Of a DNA stretch of 64,000 nucleotides, positions 8,225-16,433 are shown in pieces (the first letter of the stretch is position 1; every line of letters begins with the position of its first letter). Made by a program: the position numbers and the translations under genes. Location: positions 124,001-188,000 of the forward strand of contig NZ_JABFCN010000028.1 in the NCBI RefSeq assembly GCF_013087515.1. The letters are read 5' to 3'. Source of the DNA: Rhizobium sophorae (lineage in GTDB: Bacteria > Pseudomonadota > Alphaproteobacteria > Rhizobiales > Rhizobiaceae). The notes beneath the pieces were generated by a model. That model was not told the DNA's origin and did no database searches. It saw only the letters and a list, made by a program, of their open reading frames with translations.

Positions 8225-8387
8225 GTTGCTTCACCGCCTTTACCTCTTCGAGCTTCCAGCTTTTGTCGAAATAGGCCTCCGTCGGGCTGTAGAAGCGGAA
8301 GATCGGGAACCAGCCCTTGCCGGGCACTATCCTGATCCAGTTTCCCTTCTCCTTCGACGTTTCGGGGCCGAATTCTACGTCGCGCAT
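8225..8387 (-). pseudogene. C-terminal remnant of a second DUF1254/DUF1214 gene
   Basis: Reading from 8387, the peptide FGPETSKEKGNWIRIVPGKG, continuing WFPIFRFYSPTEAYFDKSW, is the typical C-terminus of DUF1254/DUF1214 proteins (WI-x-VPGKGWF, then LYxPxExxFDKxW). Nothing of the earlier domains precedes it and the frame runs without a proper stop into the leader of the next gene. It is therefore a gene tail left by recombination, not a functional gene. Confidence 0.7.
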
Positions 8388-8516
8388 CTGTCGTACCTCT
8401 GACCATATGCGAAGACTGGGCCAGAAACGTCGGCCGAGCGGAAGTACGTTACGGCTACAGTGGGTAACAGCGGCCGTCTCAGGGCCGGTTTTCAGTCAAG
8501 GCGTGCGCACCGTAGG

Positions 8517-9512
8517 CTAATCCCGCGCCGTCGCGCGCCAGGCCGCCGGTGGGGTGCCGAAACTGCGGGAGAAAGCGCGGTTGAAGGCGGCTTCGGTGGC
8601 GTAGCCGGCGTCATAGGCGATCGACGCGATCGGCTGGCCTGAGGTGGCGAGCGCCACGCTTGCGAGGTAGAGCCGCCAGTCCCTGATATAGCGGATCGGC
8701 GAGGTCGAGAGCATCGTCTGGAAGCGGTCGGCCAGCGCGCTGCGCGACAGGCCGGCGGCGGCGGCCAGTTGTTCCAGCGACCAGTCACGTTTGGGATCGT
8801 CGTGAATGAGGGAGAGGCAGCGCGACAGCGCCGGGTCGGCGAGCGCTGCCAGCCAGCCGACCGAGCGCGGCTCGGCCATCATGATCCGATGGCGCAGGAT
8901 CTCGATGAAGATGATTTCGGTCAGCCGCGGCAGCATCGAGACGCCGCCGGCGCGAGGCCTGTCGACCTCCTCGACCATCTGACGGATGGTGGCGCGCAGC
9001 CAGTCGCCGTCATTGGCGGCCCGGGTCCTCACATGGATCAGCCTGGGCAGCGCTTGACGCAGCGGCGCAAAGCTCAACCCGTCCCATTGCAGATAGCCAC
9101 AGAGCAGCCGCACTCCTTGCGCCGCCTCGCCATAGCGCAGCACGGGAATCTCCCGCCATGGCTTCTGCGGCAGGTCGCGTGTCGGCAGTACCAGCATGCC
9201 GTCTCTGCCTGCGCCGAGCTGATGGCCGGTGCCGAAGGGGAAGACCAGTACGTCGCCGGCCTCCAGCTCGCTCTCTTCGCCTTCCGTCTTCAGCCAGCAG
9301 CGGCCCTCCACAACGATGTGAAACGGCATCGTGCCCGAGGCCTTGGCCGAAAGGCCCGCCAGCGACGGCGCGGCATCGGTCTGCCAGTCGCCCGTCGGCA
9401 TGAAGCAGAATTGCAGCGACCCCGAAAGGCGGATCGTCGACAGCAGCGCCGACAGCACGTCGTCGCGCGCAACACCCGCAGCATCTGGATTTTCAGACAA
9501 GGCTTCACGCAT
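8517..9512 (-). CDS. AraC family regulator with cupin sensor domain
   Basis: 331 residues from ATG 9512. The N-terminal half is a cupin_6-type sensor (FHIVVEGRCWLKTEGEESEL, AGDVLVFPFGTGH). The C-terminal about 100 residues form the double helix-turn-helix (WSLEQLAAAAGLSRSALADR, then PIASIAYDAGYATEAAFNRA, FSRSFGTPPAAW). It is divergent from the DsrE gene with only about 70 bp between start codons, which makes that gene its likeliest target. A decayed copy of its 3' end lies at 6411-6632. Confidence 0.9.
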   Translation of the reverse strand: MREALSENPDAAGVARDDVLSALLSTIRLSGSLQFCFMPTGDWQTDAAPSLAGLSAKASGTMPFHIVVEGRCWLKTEGEESELEAGDVLVFPFGTGHQLGAGRDGMLVLPTRDLPQKPWREIPVLRYGEAAQGVRLLCGYLQWDGLSFAPLRQALPRLIHVRTRAANDGDWLRATIRQMVEEVDRPRAGGVSMLPRLTEIIFIEILRHRIMMAEPRSVGWLAALADPALSRCLSLIHDDPKRDWSLEQLAAAAGLSRSALADRFQTMLSTSPIRYIRDWRLYLASVALATSGQPIASIAYDAGYATEAAFNRAFSRSFGTPPAAWRATARD

Positions 9513-9581
9513 TCCGGCCAAATACGCGCGCCGCGCGCCCTCCTATCATGAGCTCGTTCAAACCCACTGGAGGAGAATACT

Positions 9582-9950
9582 ATGCAAACTCAAAGCGACA
9601 AACTGGTCGTGCTCGTGACCAAGGGCATCGAATCCGAACTGTCCTCCGTCGCCTTCACCATTGCCAATGGCGGCATCACTGCCGGGCTGAAGGTCTCGGT
9701 ATTTCTCACCAGCACTGGGATCGACCTGGTGCGCAAGGGCGGCCAGCGCATGACGCATGTGCCGCCGCTCGATCCGCTCGCGAGCCTGATCGAGAATTTC
9801 CAGCAGCGCGGCGGGACGATCTGGGCTTGCCCGCCCTGCGTGACCTCTCGCGGTTATACGCAGGAAGACTTGCTCGACGGGATCGTCATCGTCGGCGCCA
9901 GCGCCATGCATGCCGAGATCAAGGAGGGTGCTGCGACGCTGTCGTTTTGA
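9582..9950 (+). CDS. DsrE/F-like sulfur-relay family protein
   Basis: 122 residues, ATG 9582 behind GGAGGAG. The fold signature of DsrE-like proteins is clear: KLVVLVTKGIESELSSVAFT, then LKVSVFLTSTGIDLV, and a cysteine pair in IWACPPCVTSRGY that corresponds to the active-site cysteine position in the family. DsrE/TusD-like proteins carry sulfur as persulfide or act as small peroxiredoxin-like adaptors. The neighbouring Blh persulfide dioxygenase (10115-11395) makes a sulfur link attractive, though there is no shared operon. Confidence 0.8.
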   Translation: MQTQSDKLVVLVTKGIESELSSVAFTIANGGITAGLKVSVFLTSTGIDLVRKGGQRMTHVPPLDPLASLIENFQQRGGTIWACPPCVTSRGYTQEDLLDGIVIVGASAMHAEIKEGAATLSF

Positions 9951-10114
9951 CGAGGAGAGCCGGGTCCGGTGGGCGTTGAGGAGCGTCTTACGCCAGCATG
10001 CTCAAGTTTTCTTGATCTGCGGCATTCTTGCGCTCAGAAATATACTTGTGTGATTGGGTCGATATACATGCGATACTGCATGACGAGGGCGGCGCGAGGC
10101 TTTCGGGGGCTTTA

Positions 10115-11395
10115 ATGACATGCGTGAAGGTCAATGAACTGCTATCGGTGGCGGGGCAGCCCGACGCCGCAGCCTTCGCCGCTTTCGCCGCAGACGGCTT
10201 TGCCGCCGTCATCAATGCCCGGCCTGATGGCGAGGAGCCGGATCAGCCGGGCAATGCTACGGAAAAGGCGGCGGCCGCTGCCGCCGGGCTTTCCTACGAG
10301 TTCGTGCCGGTGAAAGGCTCCGAGATTACCGAGGCCGATATCTTCGCCTTCCAGGCGGCGATGGCCGAGGCCAAGGGACCGGTCGTCGCGCATTGCAAGA
10401 GCGGCACGCGCGCGCTGACGCTCCATGCGCTGGGCGAGGTGCTGGACGGGCGGATGAAGCCCGGGGATGTCGAAGCCTTCGGTCAAAACCTCGGCTTCGA
10501 TCTTGCCGGCGCGCGCCGCTGGCTGGAGAAGCGTGCAGGGCAGACGCCTCATGTGAAGGCCTTCTTCGAGCCCCGCACCTGCAGTGTGCAATATGTCGTT
10601 TCCGACCCGGCGACGAAACGCTGCGCCATCATCGATCCGGTGCTCGATTTCGACGAGATGTCGGGGGCGACGGGAACGGCCAATGCCGACGCCATCCTCG
10701 CTCACATCGAAAGCGAGGGGCTGACGGTCGAGTGGATCCTCGATACGCATCCGCATGCCGATCACTTCTCCGCCGCGCATTATCTGCATGAGAAGACCGG
10801 GGCACCGACGGCGATCGGCGCCCATGTCACCGACGTACAGACGCTCTGGAAGGAGATCTACAACTGGCCGGCGCTTAAAACCGACGGTTCGCAATGGGAC
10901 CGGCTGTTTGCCGATGGCGACACCTTCGAGATCGGTGCGCTTAAAACCCGCGTGATGTTTTCGCCCGGGCACACACTCGCCTCGATCACCTATGTGGTCG
11001 GCGACGCCGCCTTCGTGCACGACACGGTGTTCACGCCGGATTCGGGCACCGCTCGCACGGATTTCCCGGGCGGCAGTGCGAGCGCCCTCTGGCACTCGAT
11101 CCAGGCCATCCTGTCGCTACCCGAGGAGACCCGGCTCTTTTCCGGCCACGACTATCAGCCCGGCGCCCGGCACCCGCGCTGGGAAAGCACGGTGGCGGCG
11201 CAGAAGCGCGCCACCCCCCACATCGCAGGCATCGACGAGGCGGGCTTCGTGGCGCTGCGCCAGGCGCGCGACCGCACGCTGCCGAAGCCGAAGCTGATGC
11301 TGCACGCGCTGCAGGTCAATATCCGCGGCGGGAGGCTGCCCGAGCCGGAGGGGAATGGCCGGCGGTATTTGAAGATCCCGTTGGATGCGTTGTAG
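10115..11395 (+). CDS. blh: Blh-type bifunctional sulfur transferase/persulfide dioxygenase
   Basis: 426 residues. ATG 10115 follows GGGGGC. Residues about 1-135 are a DUF442 (dual-specificity phosphatase-like, rhodanese-acting) domain with active-site loop VVAHCKSGTRA. The rest is a metallo-beta-lactamase domain of the ETHE1/persulfide-dioxygenase group with DTHPHADH, SPGHT and FSGHDYQ metal ligands. Proteins of this fusion (Blh) oxidise sulfide-derived persulfides and are repressed by BigR in Agrobacterium and Xylella. Here no bigR gene is adjacent. ATATAC occurs twice upstream (10039-10044 and 10061-10066) and could be part of an operator. Confidence 0.88.
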   Translation: MTCVKVNELLSVAGQPDAAAFAAFAADGFAAVINARPDGEEPDQPGNATEKAAAAAAGLSYEFVPVKGSEITEADIFAFQAAMAEAKGPVVAHCKSGTRALTLHALGEVLDGRMKPGDVEAFGQNLGFDLAGARRWLEKRAGQTPHVKAFFEPRTCSVQYVVSDPATKRCAIIDPVLDFDEMSGATGTANADAILAHIESEGLTVEWILDTHPHADHFSAAHYLHEKTGAPTAIGAHVTDVQTLWKEIYNWPALKTDGSQWDRLFADGDTFEIGALKTRVMFSPGHTLASITYVVGDAAFVHDTVFTPDSGTARTDFPGGSASALWHSIQAILSLPEETRLFSGHDYQPGARHPRWESTVAAQKRATPHIAGIDEAGFVALRQARDRTLPKPKLMLHALQVNIRGGRLPEPEGNGRRYLKIPLDAL

Positions 11396-11426
11396 GGGCG
11401 GCCGGCGCCGGCAACCGCCGCATCGT

Positions 11427-11810
11427 TCAAAGCGCGTTTTCCATATCGGTCCTAGCGAAGTCATCCCCCACGAATAGCAGTCGGCACCCATGGTCCCTAG
11501 CGACTTCATAGGCAAAGCAGTCGCCGAAGTTCAGGCTTGCAGGGTGGGCGCCTTTGCCCCAGGTGCGGTAGGCTTCGGCGATGCGGCGGGCGGAGGCGGG
11601 GGTGACGGCGACGATTTCGAAGCCGAGGCCGTCGATCAGTTGTTCCATCTCATCGCCGACGTTGCGGCGGGCCGAGACGATCAAGGCTTCGGCGACCGTG
11701 CCGGCGGAGATCAGGAGATTTTCTTCGGCTTCGAGGACTGCAATCACGGCATCGGCTTGTGGTTCGCCAAGCACGATCGCCATCAGGGCGGAGGTGTCGA
11801 CGGCGATCAT
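11427..11810 (-). CDS. vapC: VapC-type PIN-domain toxin
   Basis: 127 residues from ATG 11810. The PIN acidic residues are visible in MIAVDTSALMAI (D5), the glutamate in TVAEALI, and the late LNFGDCFAYEVA and FVGDDFARTD. Toxins of this family cleave tRNA or rRNA. The start overlaps the antitoxin stop by four bases (ATGA), indicating translational coupling. Length is normal and all catalytic acids are present, so the toxin looks intact. Confidence 0.9.
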   Translation of the reverse strand: MIAVDTSALMAIVLGEPQADAVIAVLEAEENLLISAGTVAEALIVSARRNVGDEMEQLIDGLGFEIVAVTPASARRIAEAYRTWGKGAHPASLNFGDCFAYEVARDHGCRLLFVGDDFARTDMENAL

Positions 11811-12064
11811 TCAGGCAGGCCGTCATCGCCATAGAGGAAATCCTGGCTACGTGCGGCCGGCGGCCCGTCGGCGGCTTTGGCAATGGCGGAGGCGCGCACA
11901 GCTTCCATGAGCGTCCGACGGGATTTCCGATCGGGCGCTGCCCTCACCGGAACCAGTTTCACGGCGGCATGACCGTGCCGGGTGAGAATGACCTCGTCCC
12001 CGGCTTCGGCACGCCGGACCAACTCGGTCAATTGCCCCTTGGCATCCGTCACAGACACTCGCAT
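11807..12064 (-). CDS. vapB: VapB-type antitoxin (Phd/YefM fold)
   Basis: 85 residues, ATG 12064 preceded by GGGGAGGTG. The N-terminal MRVSVTDAKGQLTELVRRAE and EVILTRHGHAAVKLVPV are the DNA-binding Phd/YefM-like fold. The C-terminal part (from about residue 55) is the toxin-binding tail. It is first in the operon, as usual for type II antitoxins, and should autorepress the pair. Confidence 0.88.
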   Translation of the reverse strand: MRVSVTDAKGQLTELVRRAEAGDEVILTRHGHAAVKLVPVRAAPDRKSRRTLMEAVRASAIAKAADGPPAARSQDFLYGDDGLPE

Positions 12065-12294
12065 CGTTCACCTCCCCAGAACCGGTGCAACTCGGTTTCT
12101 TCTGGAAAATTAGACCATTCACTGGACCGCATCAACGGATATTTTTCGGAGCTCATGGACAAGACCGACCGCCACGGCAGTTCGCGCACCGAACGGCGGC
12201 GTGGGGCCATGCGCGGGATATATTTATCCGCTGGTGGCGTGGCGCCTCCGCAATAATCATTGACGTCGGGCGGGCAGGCGACGTAACTGGGTGC

Positions 12295-12520
12295 GACGGT
12301 TCCCTGAAGATGCCTCCAAGGGGATTAATAGGGAACACGGTGAGGACGACCCAGCAGGGACCGAGACCGTGGCTGCCCCCGCAACTGTAAGCGGATTGTC
12401 GATCATCTCAAGTGGCCAGCGACTGGCCATCTCTGAAGGGCTCATGGCCCTGCCCACTGCGAAATATCGCGGGAAGGAGGATGAAACGACGGATATCCGC
12501 AAGCCAGGAGACCTGCCGTC
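12295..12520 (+). promoter_or_regulatory. Cobalamin (B12) riboswitch
   Basis: The core GCTGCCCCCGCAACTGTAAG (12371-12390) and the B12 box AAGCCAGGAGACCTGCC (12501-12517) are characteristic, and AGGGAACACGGTG lies at the expected place (12330-12342). GACGG (12295-12299) can pair with CCGTC (12516-12520) to close P1. It precedes the btuFCD-type operon, so adenosylcobalamin should repress that operon. Confidence 0.95.
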
Positions 12521-12568
12521 AATCACGATCCAATCAACCGGGCGGGGATGCCCGGACAAGGAACAGAT

Positions 12569-12649
12569 ATGATTGACCTGCTGAACCTTCGCCGAATTCG
12601 GGCATGGATCCCGTCTCGATTGGGCCTCCTGCGGCTAGTGCACGCCTAA
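12569..12649 (+). CDS. Possible 26-aa leader peptide after the riboswitch
   Basis: ATG 12569 lies behind AAGGAACAG and opens a 26-codon frame (MIDLLNLRRIRAW..., rich in Leu and Arg), ending at TAA within a hairpin. It sits between the B12 riboswitch and btuF. The good ribosome site is the main support; codon bias cannot be judged at this length. It could be a chance frame in the expression platform. Confidence 0.35.
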   Translation: MIDLLNLRRIRAWIPSRLGLLRLVHA

Positions 12650-12658
12650 GCGTGCTTT
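12640..12658 (+). terminator. Candidate terminator or attenuator hairpin of the riboswitch
   Basis: GCACGC (12640-12645) pairs with GCGTGC (12650-12655) over a 4-nt loop, followed by only TTT. A second perfect hairpin, CCGCGCACATGCGCGG, lies at 12663-12678. The position between riboswitch and btuF suits an expression platform, but the U-tract is weak. Confidence 0.4.
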
Positions 12659-12713
12659 CGGTCCGCGCACATGCGCGGAACAGCCGTGATTTTTCCCCTC
12701 ATCGAGGTTTTCC

Positions 12714-13731
12714 ATGCGCCAGATTCTCGCCACCATGACATTCGCCTTCGGGCTCGCCGGCCTTGCGGCACCAAGCCTTGCCGCGACCCGATATCCGTTG
12801 ACCATCACCAATTGCGGCCAGCAGGTGACATTCCAGAAGGCGCCCCGCCAGGATCGTTTCAATCGGCCAGGGCATGACCGAAGTACTCTTCTCACTCGGC
12901 CTTGCCGACAAGATCACTGGTACGGCCGTCTGGGTCGGTCCTATCCTGCCGCAATATGCCGAGGCCAACAGCAAGATCAAACGTCTCGCCGACAATGATC
13001 CGAGCTTCGAATCCGTCGTCGGGCAGGAGCCGGACCTGGTGACGGCCGAGTTCGAATGGCATGTCGGCGCTCAGGGCTCGGTCGGCAAGCGGGAGCAGTT
13101 CAAGGATCTTGGGATCAATACCTATCTCGCGCCGGCCGATTGCGTCGCCAAGGTCAACACCGATGGCGGCGACGGCGTGCGTGGGGAACTGTTCACGATG
13201 GAGCTGATCTACCGAGAGATCGCCGAGCTGTCGGAGATTTTCGACGTAAAGGAGCGCGGCGATGCGCTGATTTCCGAGCTGAAGAAGCGCGAGGCGGATG
13301 CCGTCGCTTCGATATCGGGCGCCTCGGGCAAGAAGCTGCGCGTCGTCTTCTGGTTCTCCAGTAAGGAGGTCAATGGCGACGCCTTCATCGCCGGTAAAAA
13401 CAGCGCGCCCGCCTATATCCTGAAGACGATCGGCGCGAAGAATGTCGTCACGACGGAAGAGGAGTGGCCGCTGGTCGGCTGGGAAACCATCGTCCAGGCG
13501 AACCCGGCAGTCATCGTGCTGGCGACGATGGACCGCCGCCGTTACGCGGCCGACGATCCGAAGGTCAAGGTCGATTTCCTCGAGAACGATCCTGTGACCA
13601 AGGAGCTCACCGCGGTCAAAAACAAGCACTTCGTGATGATGGACGCGCAGTCGATGAACCCGACGATCCGCACGATCGACGGCATCGAGACATTGGCGAA
13701 CGGCATCAAGTCCTTCGGCCTGGCGCAATGA
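12714..13731 (+). pseudogene. btuF: BtuF-like periplasmic binding protein, frameshifted
   Basis: The N-terminal frame from ATG 12714 gives a signal peptide (cleaved near SLA-AT) and TRYPLTITNCGQQVTFQKAP. The homologous continuation ARIVSIGQGMTEVLFSLGLA then lies in another frame and runs to 13731. The frames meet at a CCCC run (12843-12846): deleting one C restores one continuous protein of about 338 residues. As written, the product is a short secreted peptide plus an unsecreted remainder. It is the substrate-binding component of a cobalamin/ferric-siderophore-type ABC importer; the riboswitch favours cobalamin or a cobinamide. Either a real mutation or a sequencing error in a homopolymer is possible. 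Confidence 0.85.
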
Positions 13732-14756
13732 AGGCAGTGTCGGTTCGGCAACAGGGATGGTGGGCGCTTGCAGCGCTCACCATTTCAGCGTTTCTGCTTC
13801 TCGGGCTGATGGTCAGCCTTGCCGTTTCCATCGGCGAGATCGCAATCCCGCTTGCGACCACCGCGGAGGCGGTTTCGAACCGGCTGTTCGGAACGGATTT
13901 CGAGCTCAGCCGCATCCATCAGGGCATCGTCTGGGATTATCGTCTGAGCCGGGCGCTCGTCGCGGCCAGCGTCGGCGCGTCGCTCTCGCTGTCCGGCGCG
14001 ATCCTGCAGGCGCTACTGCGCAATCCGCTGGCCGAACCCTATGTGCTCGGCATCTCCGCCGGCGCCTCGACGGGGGCCGTCTGCGTGATGATCCTCGGTT
14101 TCGGCTACGGTGTTCTCGGCCTGTCGAGCGGCGCCTTCATCGGTGCGGTCATTGCCTTTCTGCTGGTCGGCATCCTGGCGACGGGTACGGGGGGAACCGG
14201 CGAGCGCATCATCCTGTGCGGCATCGCCGGTTCGCAACTCTTCAATGCACTGACCTCCTATATCGTGACGACATCGGCGAATGCCGAGCAGGCGCGCGGC
14301 ATCCTGTTCTGGCTGCTGGGTTCGCTCAGCGGCGTGCGTTGGCCCGATGTCTATTCTTCGGTGCCGGTCGCGCTTACCGGCTTCATCATCTGCATGGCCC
14401 ATGTGCGGGCGCTCGACGCCTTCGCCTTCGGCACGGATGCGGCCGCCTCGCTCGGCATTTCCGTGCGCCGCGTCCAGATCGCTCTCTTCGGTACGACCGC
14501 GGCGATGACGGCAAGCGTCGTCAGTATGGTTGGCTCGATCGGCTTCGTCGGCCTCGTCATCCCCCATGCCGCCCGCTTCGTCGTCGGGCCAGCGCATAGG
14601 CGGCTGCTGCCGGCAACGGCGCTCGGCGGCGCGATCTACATGATCGGCGCCGATATCATTTCGCGCATCATCATCCCGCAGCAGATCCTGCCGATCGGGG
14701 TCGTCACCGCGCTCTTCGGCGCACCGGCTTTCGCCGTCATCCTCTATCGTTCATGA
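13728..14756 (+). CDS. btuC: BtuC-like ABC transporter permease (FecCD family)
   Basis: 342 residues starting in the ATGA overlap with the btuF stop (13728-13731). About nine to ten hydrophobic segments are visible. Family signatures include RLSRALVAASVGASLSLSGA, LQALLRNPLAEPYVLGISAG, and GFVGLVIPHAARFVVG (the coupling-helix region that contacts BtuD). Intact and full length. It forms the membrane channel for the riboswitch-controlled importer and is translationally coupled to both neighbours. Confidence 0.92.
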   Translation: MKAVSVRQQGWWALAALTISAFLLLGLMVSLAVSIGEIAIPLATTAEAVSNRLFGTDFELSRIHQGIVWDYRLSRALVAASVGASLSLSGAILQALLRNPLAEPYVLGISAGASTGAVCVMILGFGYGVLGLSSGAFIGAVIAFLLVGILATGTGGTGERIILCGIAGSQLFNALTSYIVTTSANAEQARGILFWLLGSLSGVRWPDVYSSVPVALTGFIICMAHVRALDAFAFGTDAAASLGISVRRVQIALFGTTAAMTASVVSMVGSIGFVGLVIPHAARFVVGPAHRRLLPATALGGAIYMIGADIISRIIIPQQILPIGVVTALFGAPAFAVILYRS

Positions 14757-15523
14757 GCATCAGCATCAGCATCGACGAGGTGAGCTTTGCCACCGGCAAT
14801 ATCGTCATCGTCAATGGCGTCAGCCTGACGGTGGAAAAGGGCAAGGTGCTCGGCCTGCTCGGGCCGAACGGTTCCGGCAAATCGAGCCTTCTCAGATTGA
14901 TCTGCCGGCTGCGCAGGGTTCGCAGCGGCATCATCCGGCTGGGTGACGACGACATTTCCTCGCTGCCGCGCGCCGTCCTTGCGCGTCGCGTCGCCTTCGT
15001 CGAGCAGCAGTCGACGACCGATGCGCAATTGACCGTACGCGACGTGGTGCGGCTCGGCCGCACGCCGCATCGCGGGCTGTTGTCGTCCTGGAGTGCCGGA
15101 GACGACGCCGCCGTCGACGAGGCCCTTTCGCGGGTGGGCATGCAGGAGAGGGCGGGCCAGCTCTGGCAGACGCTGTCGGGCGGCGAGCGCCAGCGCGTCC
15201 ATATTGCGAGATCCTTGGCGCAGGCGCCGAGCGAACTGCTGCTCGACGAGCCGACCAACCATCTCGATATCCAGCATCAGCTCGACATTCTCTCGCTGAT
15301 CTCTAAGCTCGGCATCACCTGTATCGTCGCGCTGCACGATCTCAACCTGGCGGCGATGTTCTGCGACAGGCTGGCGGTGCTTCAGAAGGGCGAGGTCGTT
15401 GCCTCCGGCGCGCCGGAGGAGGTGCTGACGGAGGATATGATCGGCCGAGTCTTCGGCGTTCGTGCCCATGTCCAGAAATCGGCCGTGCACGGCCGGCATC
15501 ATATCCAGTACGTCATGGATTGA
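14753..15523 (+). CDS. btuD: BtuD-like ABC transporter ATP-binding protein
   Basis: 256 residues, ATG 14753 overlapping the btuC stop. Walker A is LLGPNGSGKSSLLRL, the Q-loop lies at FVEQQ, the signature is LSGGERQRVHIARSL, Walker B is LLLDEPTNHLD, and the switch histidine lies in ALHDL. This is the FepC/BtuD subclass of type II importers. It is the last gene of the operon. Confidence 0.93.
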   Translation: MSISISIDEVSFATGNIVIVNGVSLTVEKGKVLGLLGPNGSGKSSLLRLICRLRRVRSGIIRLGDDDISSLPRAVLARRVAFVEQQSTTDAQLTVRDVVRLGRTPHRGLLSSWSAGDDAAVDEALSRVGMQERAGQLWQTLSGGERQRVHIARSLAQAPSELLLDEPTNHLDIQHQLDILSLISKLGITCIVALHDLNLAAMFCDRLAVLQKGEVVASGAPEEVLTEDMIGRVFGVRAHVQKSAVHGRHHIQYVMD

Positions 15524-15720
15524 CGGATGGCTGGGGATTCCGACCTCAAGGACGAGATTCTACTGGTCGAGACGGTCGGAGACCTTCGACCTCGCTTTCG
15601 GCCATAGGATAGCCAGGGGTCACGAGGCCGGCGCTGTCTTGGGCGGCCCCGCTCTCTTCAAGTATGCCGTCTTGCAAAGACCGCTGGCCATTTTCCGGCG
15701 ACATTCACGAGTACAAAGAT

Positions 15721-16212
15721 CTAAAGCGGCGGAAACCGCATTGTCTCCCGCAGCAGCTCGATGGCCTCTGAGACAGATGGCCCTTTGATCGGCGGCGGCT
15801 CTGCGCGTTCGCAGAACTCACGCCAGACAAACAGCGTCAGTTCCGCGCCATCCGTTGCGGTTTCCCCCGGTCCTGCTGCGAGATTCTCGAGCAGACGATA
15901 GCGAGCGTCCTTCCAAAATAACTCCTCCACCCAGTCATATATCGGGATCACATGAAAATGGATCGGGTAACCAGGCGTGTGCCCGTATCGGCCGATATAG
16001 ACGCGCTGAGCATTCAACTCCTGTTTCAGGGCACTCTGAGCTCTTGCCAGCAATGGGCCGAATTCAGCCAAAGCATCTTCGGACAAATCCGATAGATCGT
16101 TGGTGTCGGTCTTGGAGCTGATTATGAGATAACCGGGAAGGGCGGAATTGATGCGGTGGTTCACCAGCCATCCTGCAGTCTCGGCGACATGCAAGTGCTG
16201 GGGAATCTCCAC
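15721..16212 (-). CDS. HIT-family (histidine triad) protein
   Basis: 163 residues from GTG 16212, chosen for the AGGAG seven bases upstream. The histidine triad motif appears as PIHFHVIPIY (HxHxxP; the first His of the usual HxHxHxx is shifted), preceded by RVYIGRYGHTPGYP. The N-terminal part AGWLVNHRINSALPGYLII fits HIT/diadenosine-tetraphosphate hydrolase-like proteins. Substrate is probably a nucleotide conjugate. It is monocistronic. Confidence 0.75.
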   Translation of the reverse strand: MEIPQHLHVAETAGWLVNHRINSALPGYLIISSKTDTNDLSDLSEDALAEFGPLLARAQSALKQELNAQRVYIGRYGHTPGYPIHFHVIPIYDWVEELFWKDARYRLLENLAAGPGETATDGAELTLFVWREFCERAEPPPIKGPSVSEAIELLRETMRFPPL

Positions 16213-16287
16213 GGACTTACTCCTGATGCACCCTTTAGGGGCTTTGATGAATCCCGCAAGAGGTCGGTATCCCGGTGACGTCAGAAA

Positions 16288-16348
16288 GGACGCTGTAACA
16301 CGTTGGATTGCTGCATCATTTTATTCTTAAATCGACTCCGATTTAAGG
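16288..16348 (-). repeat. Copy of the CCTTAAATC/GATTTAAG palindromic repeat
   Basis: On the minus strand, CCTTAAATCGGAGTCGATTT (from 16348) is followed by a segment with ATGCAGCA, then TTACAGCG. It matches the left part of the longer copy at 39981-40074. The right stem-loop arm is missing. Confidence 0.65.
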
Positions 16349-16433
16349 TATGGGTTGAGATAGCAGCCGGCAACGGTTATTTGGTGCCGACCTGCAAGCG
16401 GACTCTCCGCGAACGACAAGGCGCATAGCTCCG

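Noticed and set aside
10028..10114. N-terminal extension of the Blh protein to 10028
   Set aside because: The extra residues do not resemble the DUF442 start; ATG 10115 gives the normal family length and the upstream bases look like promoter.
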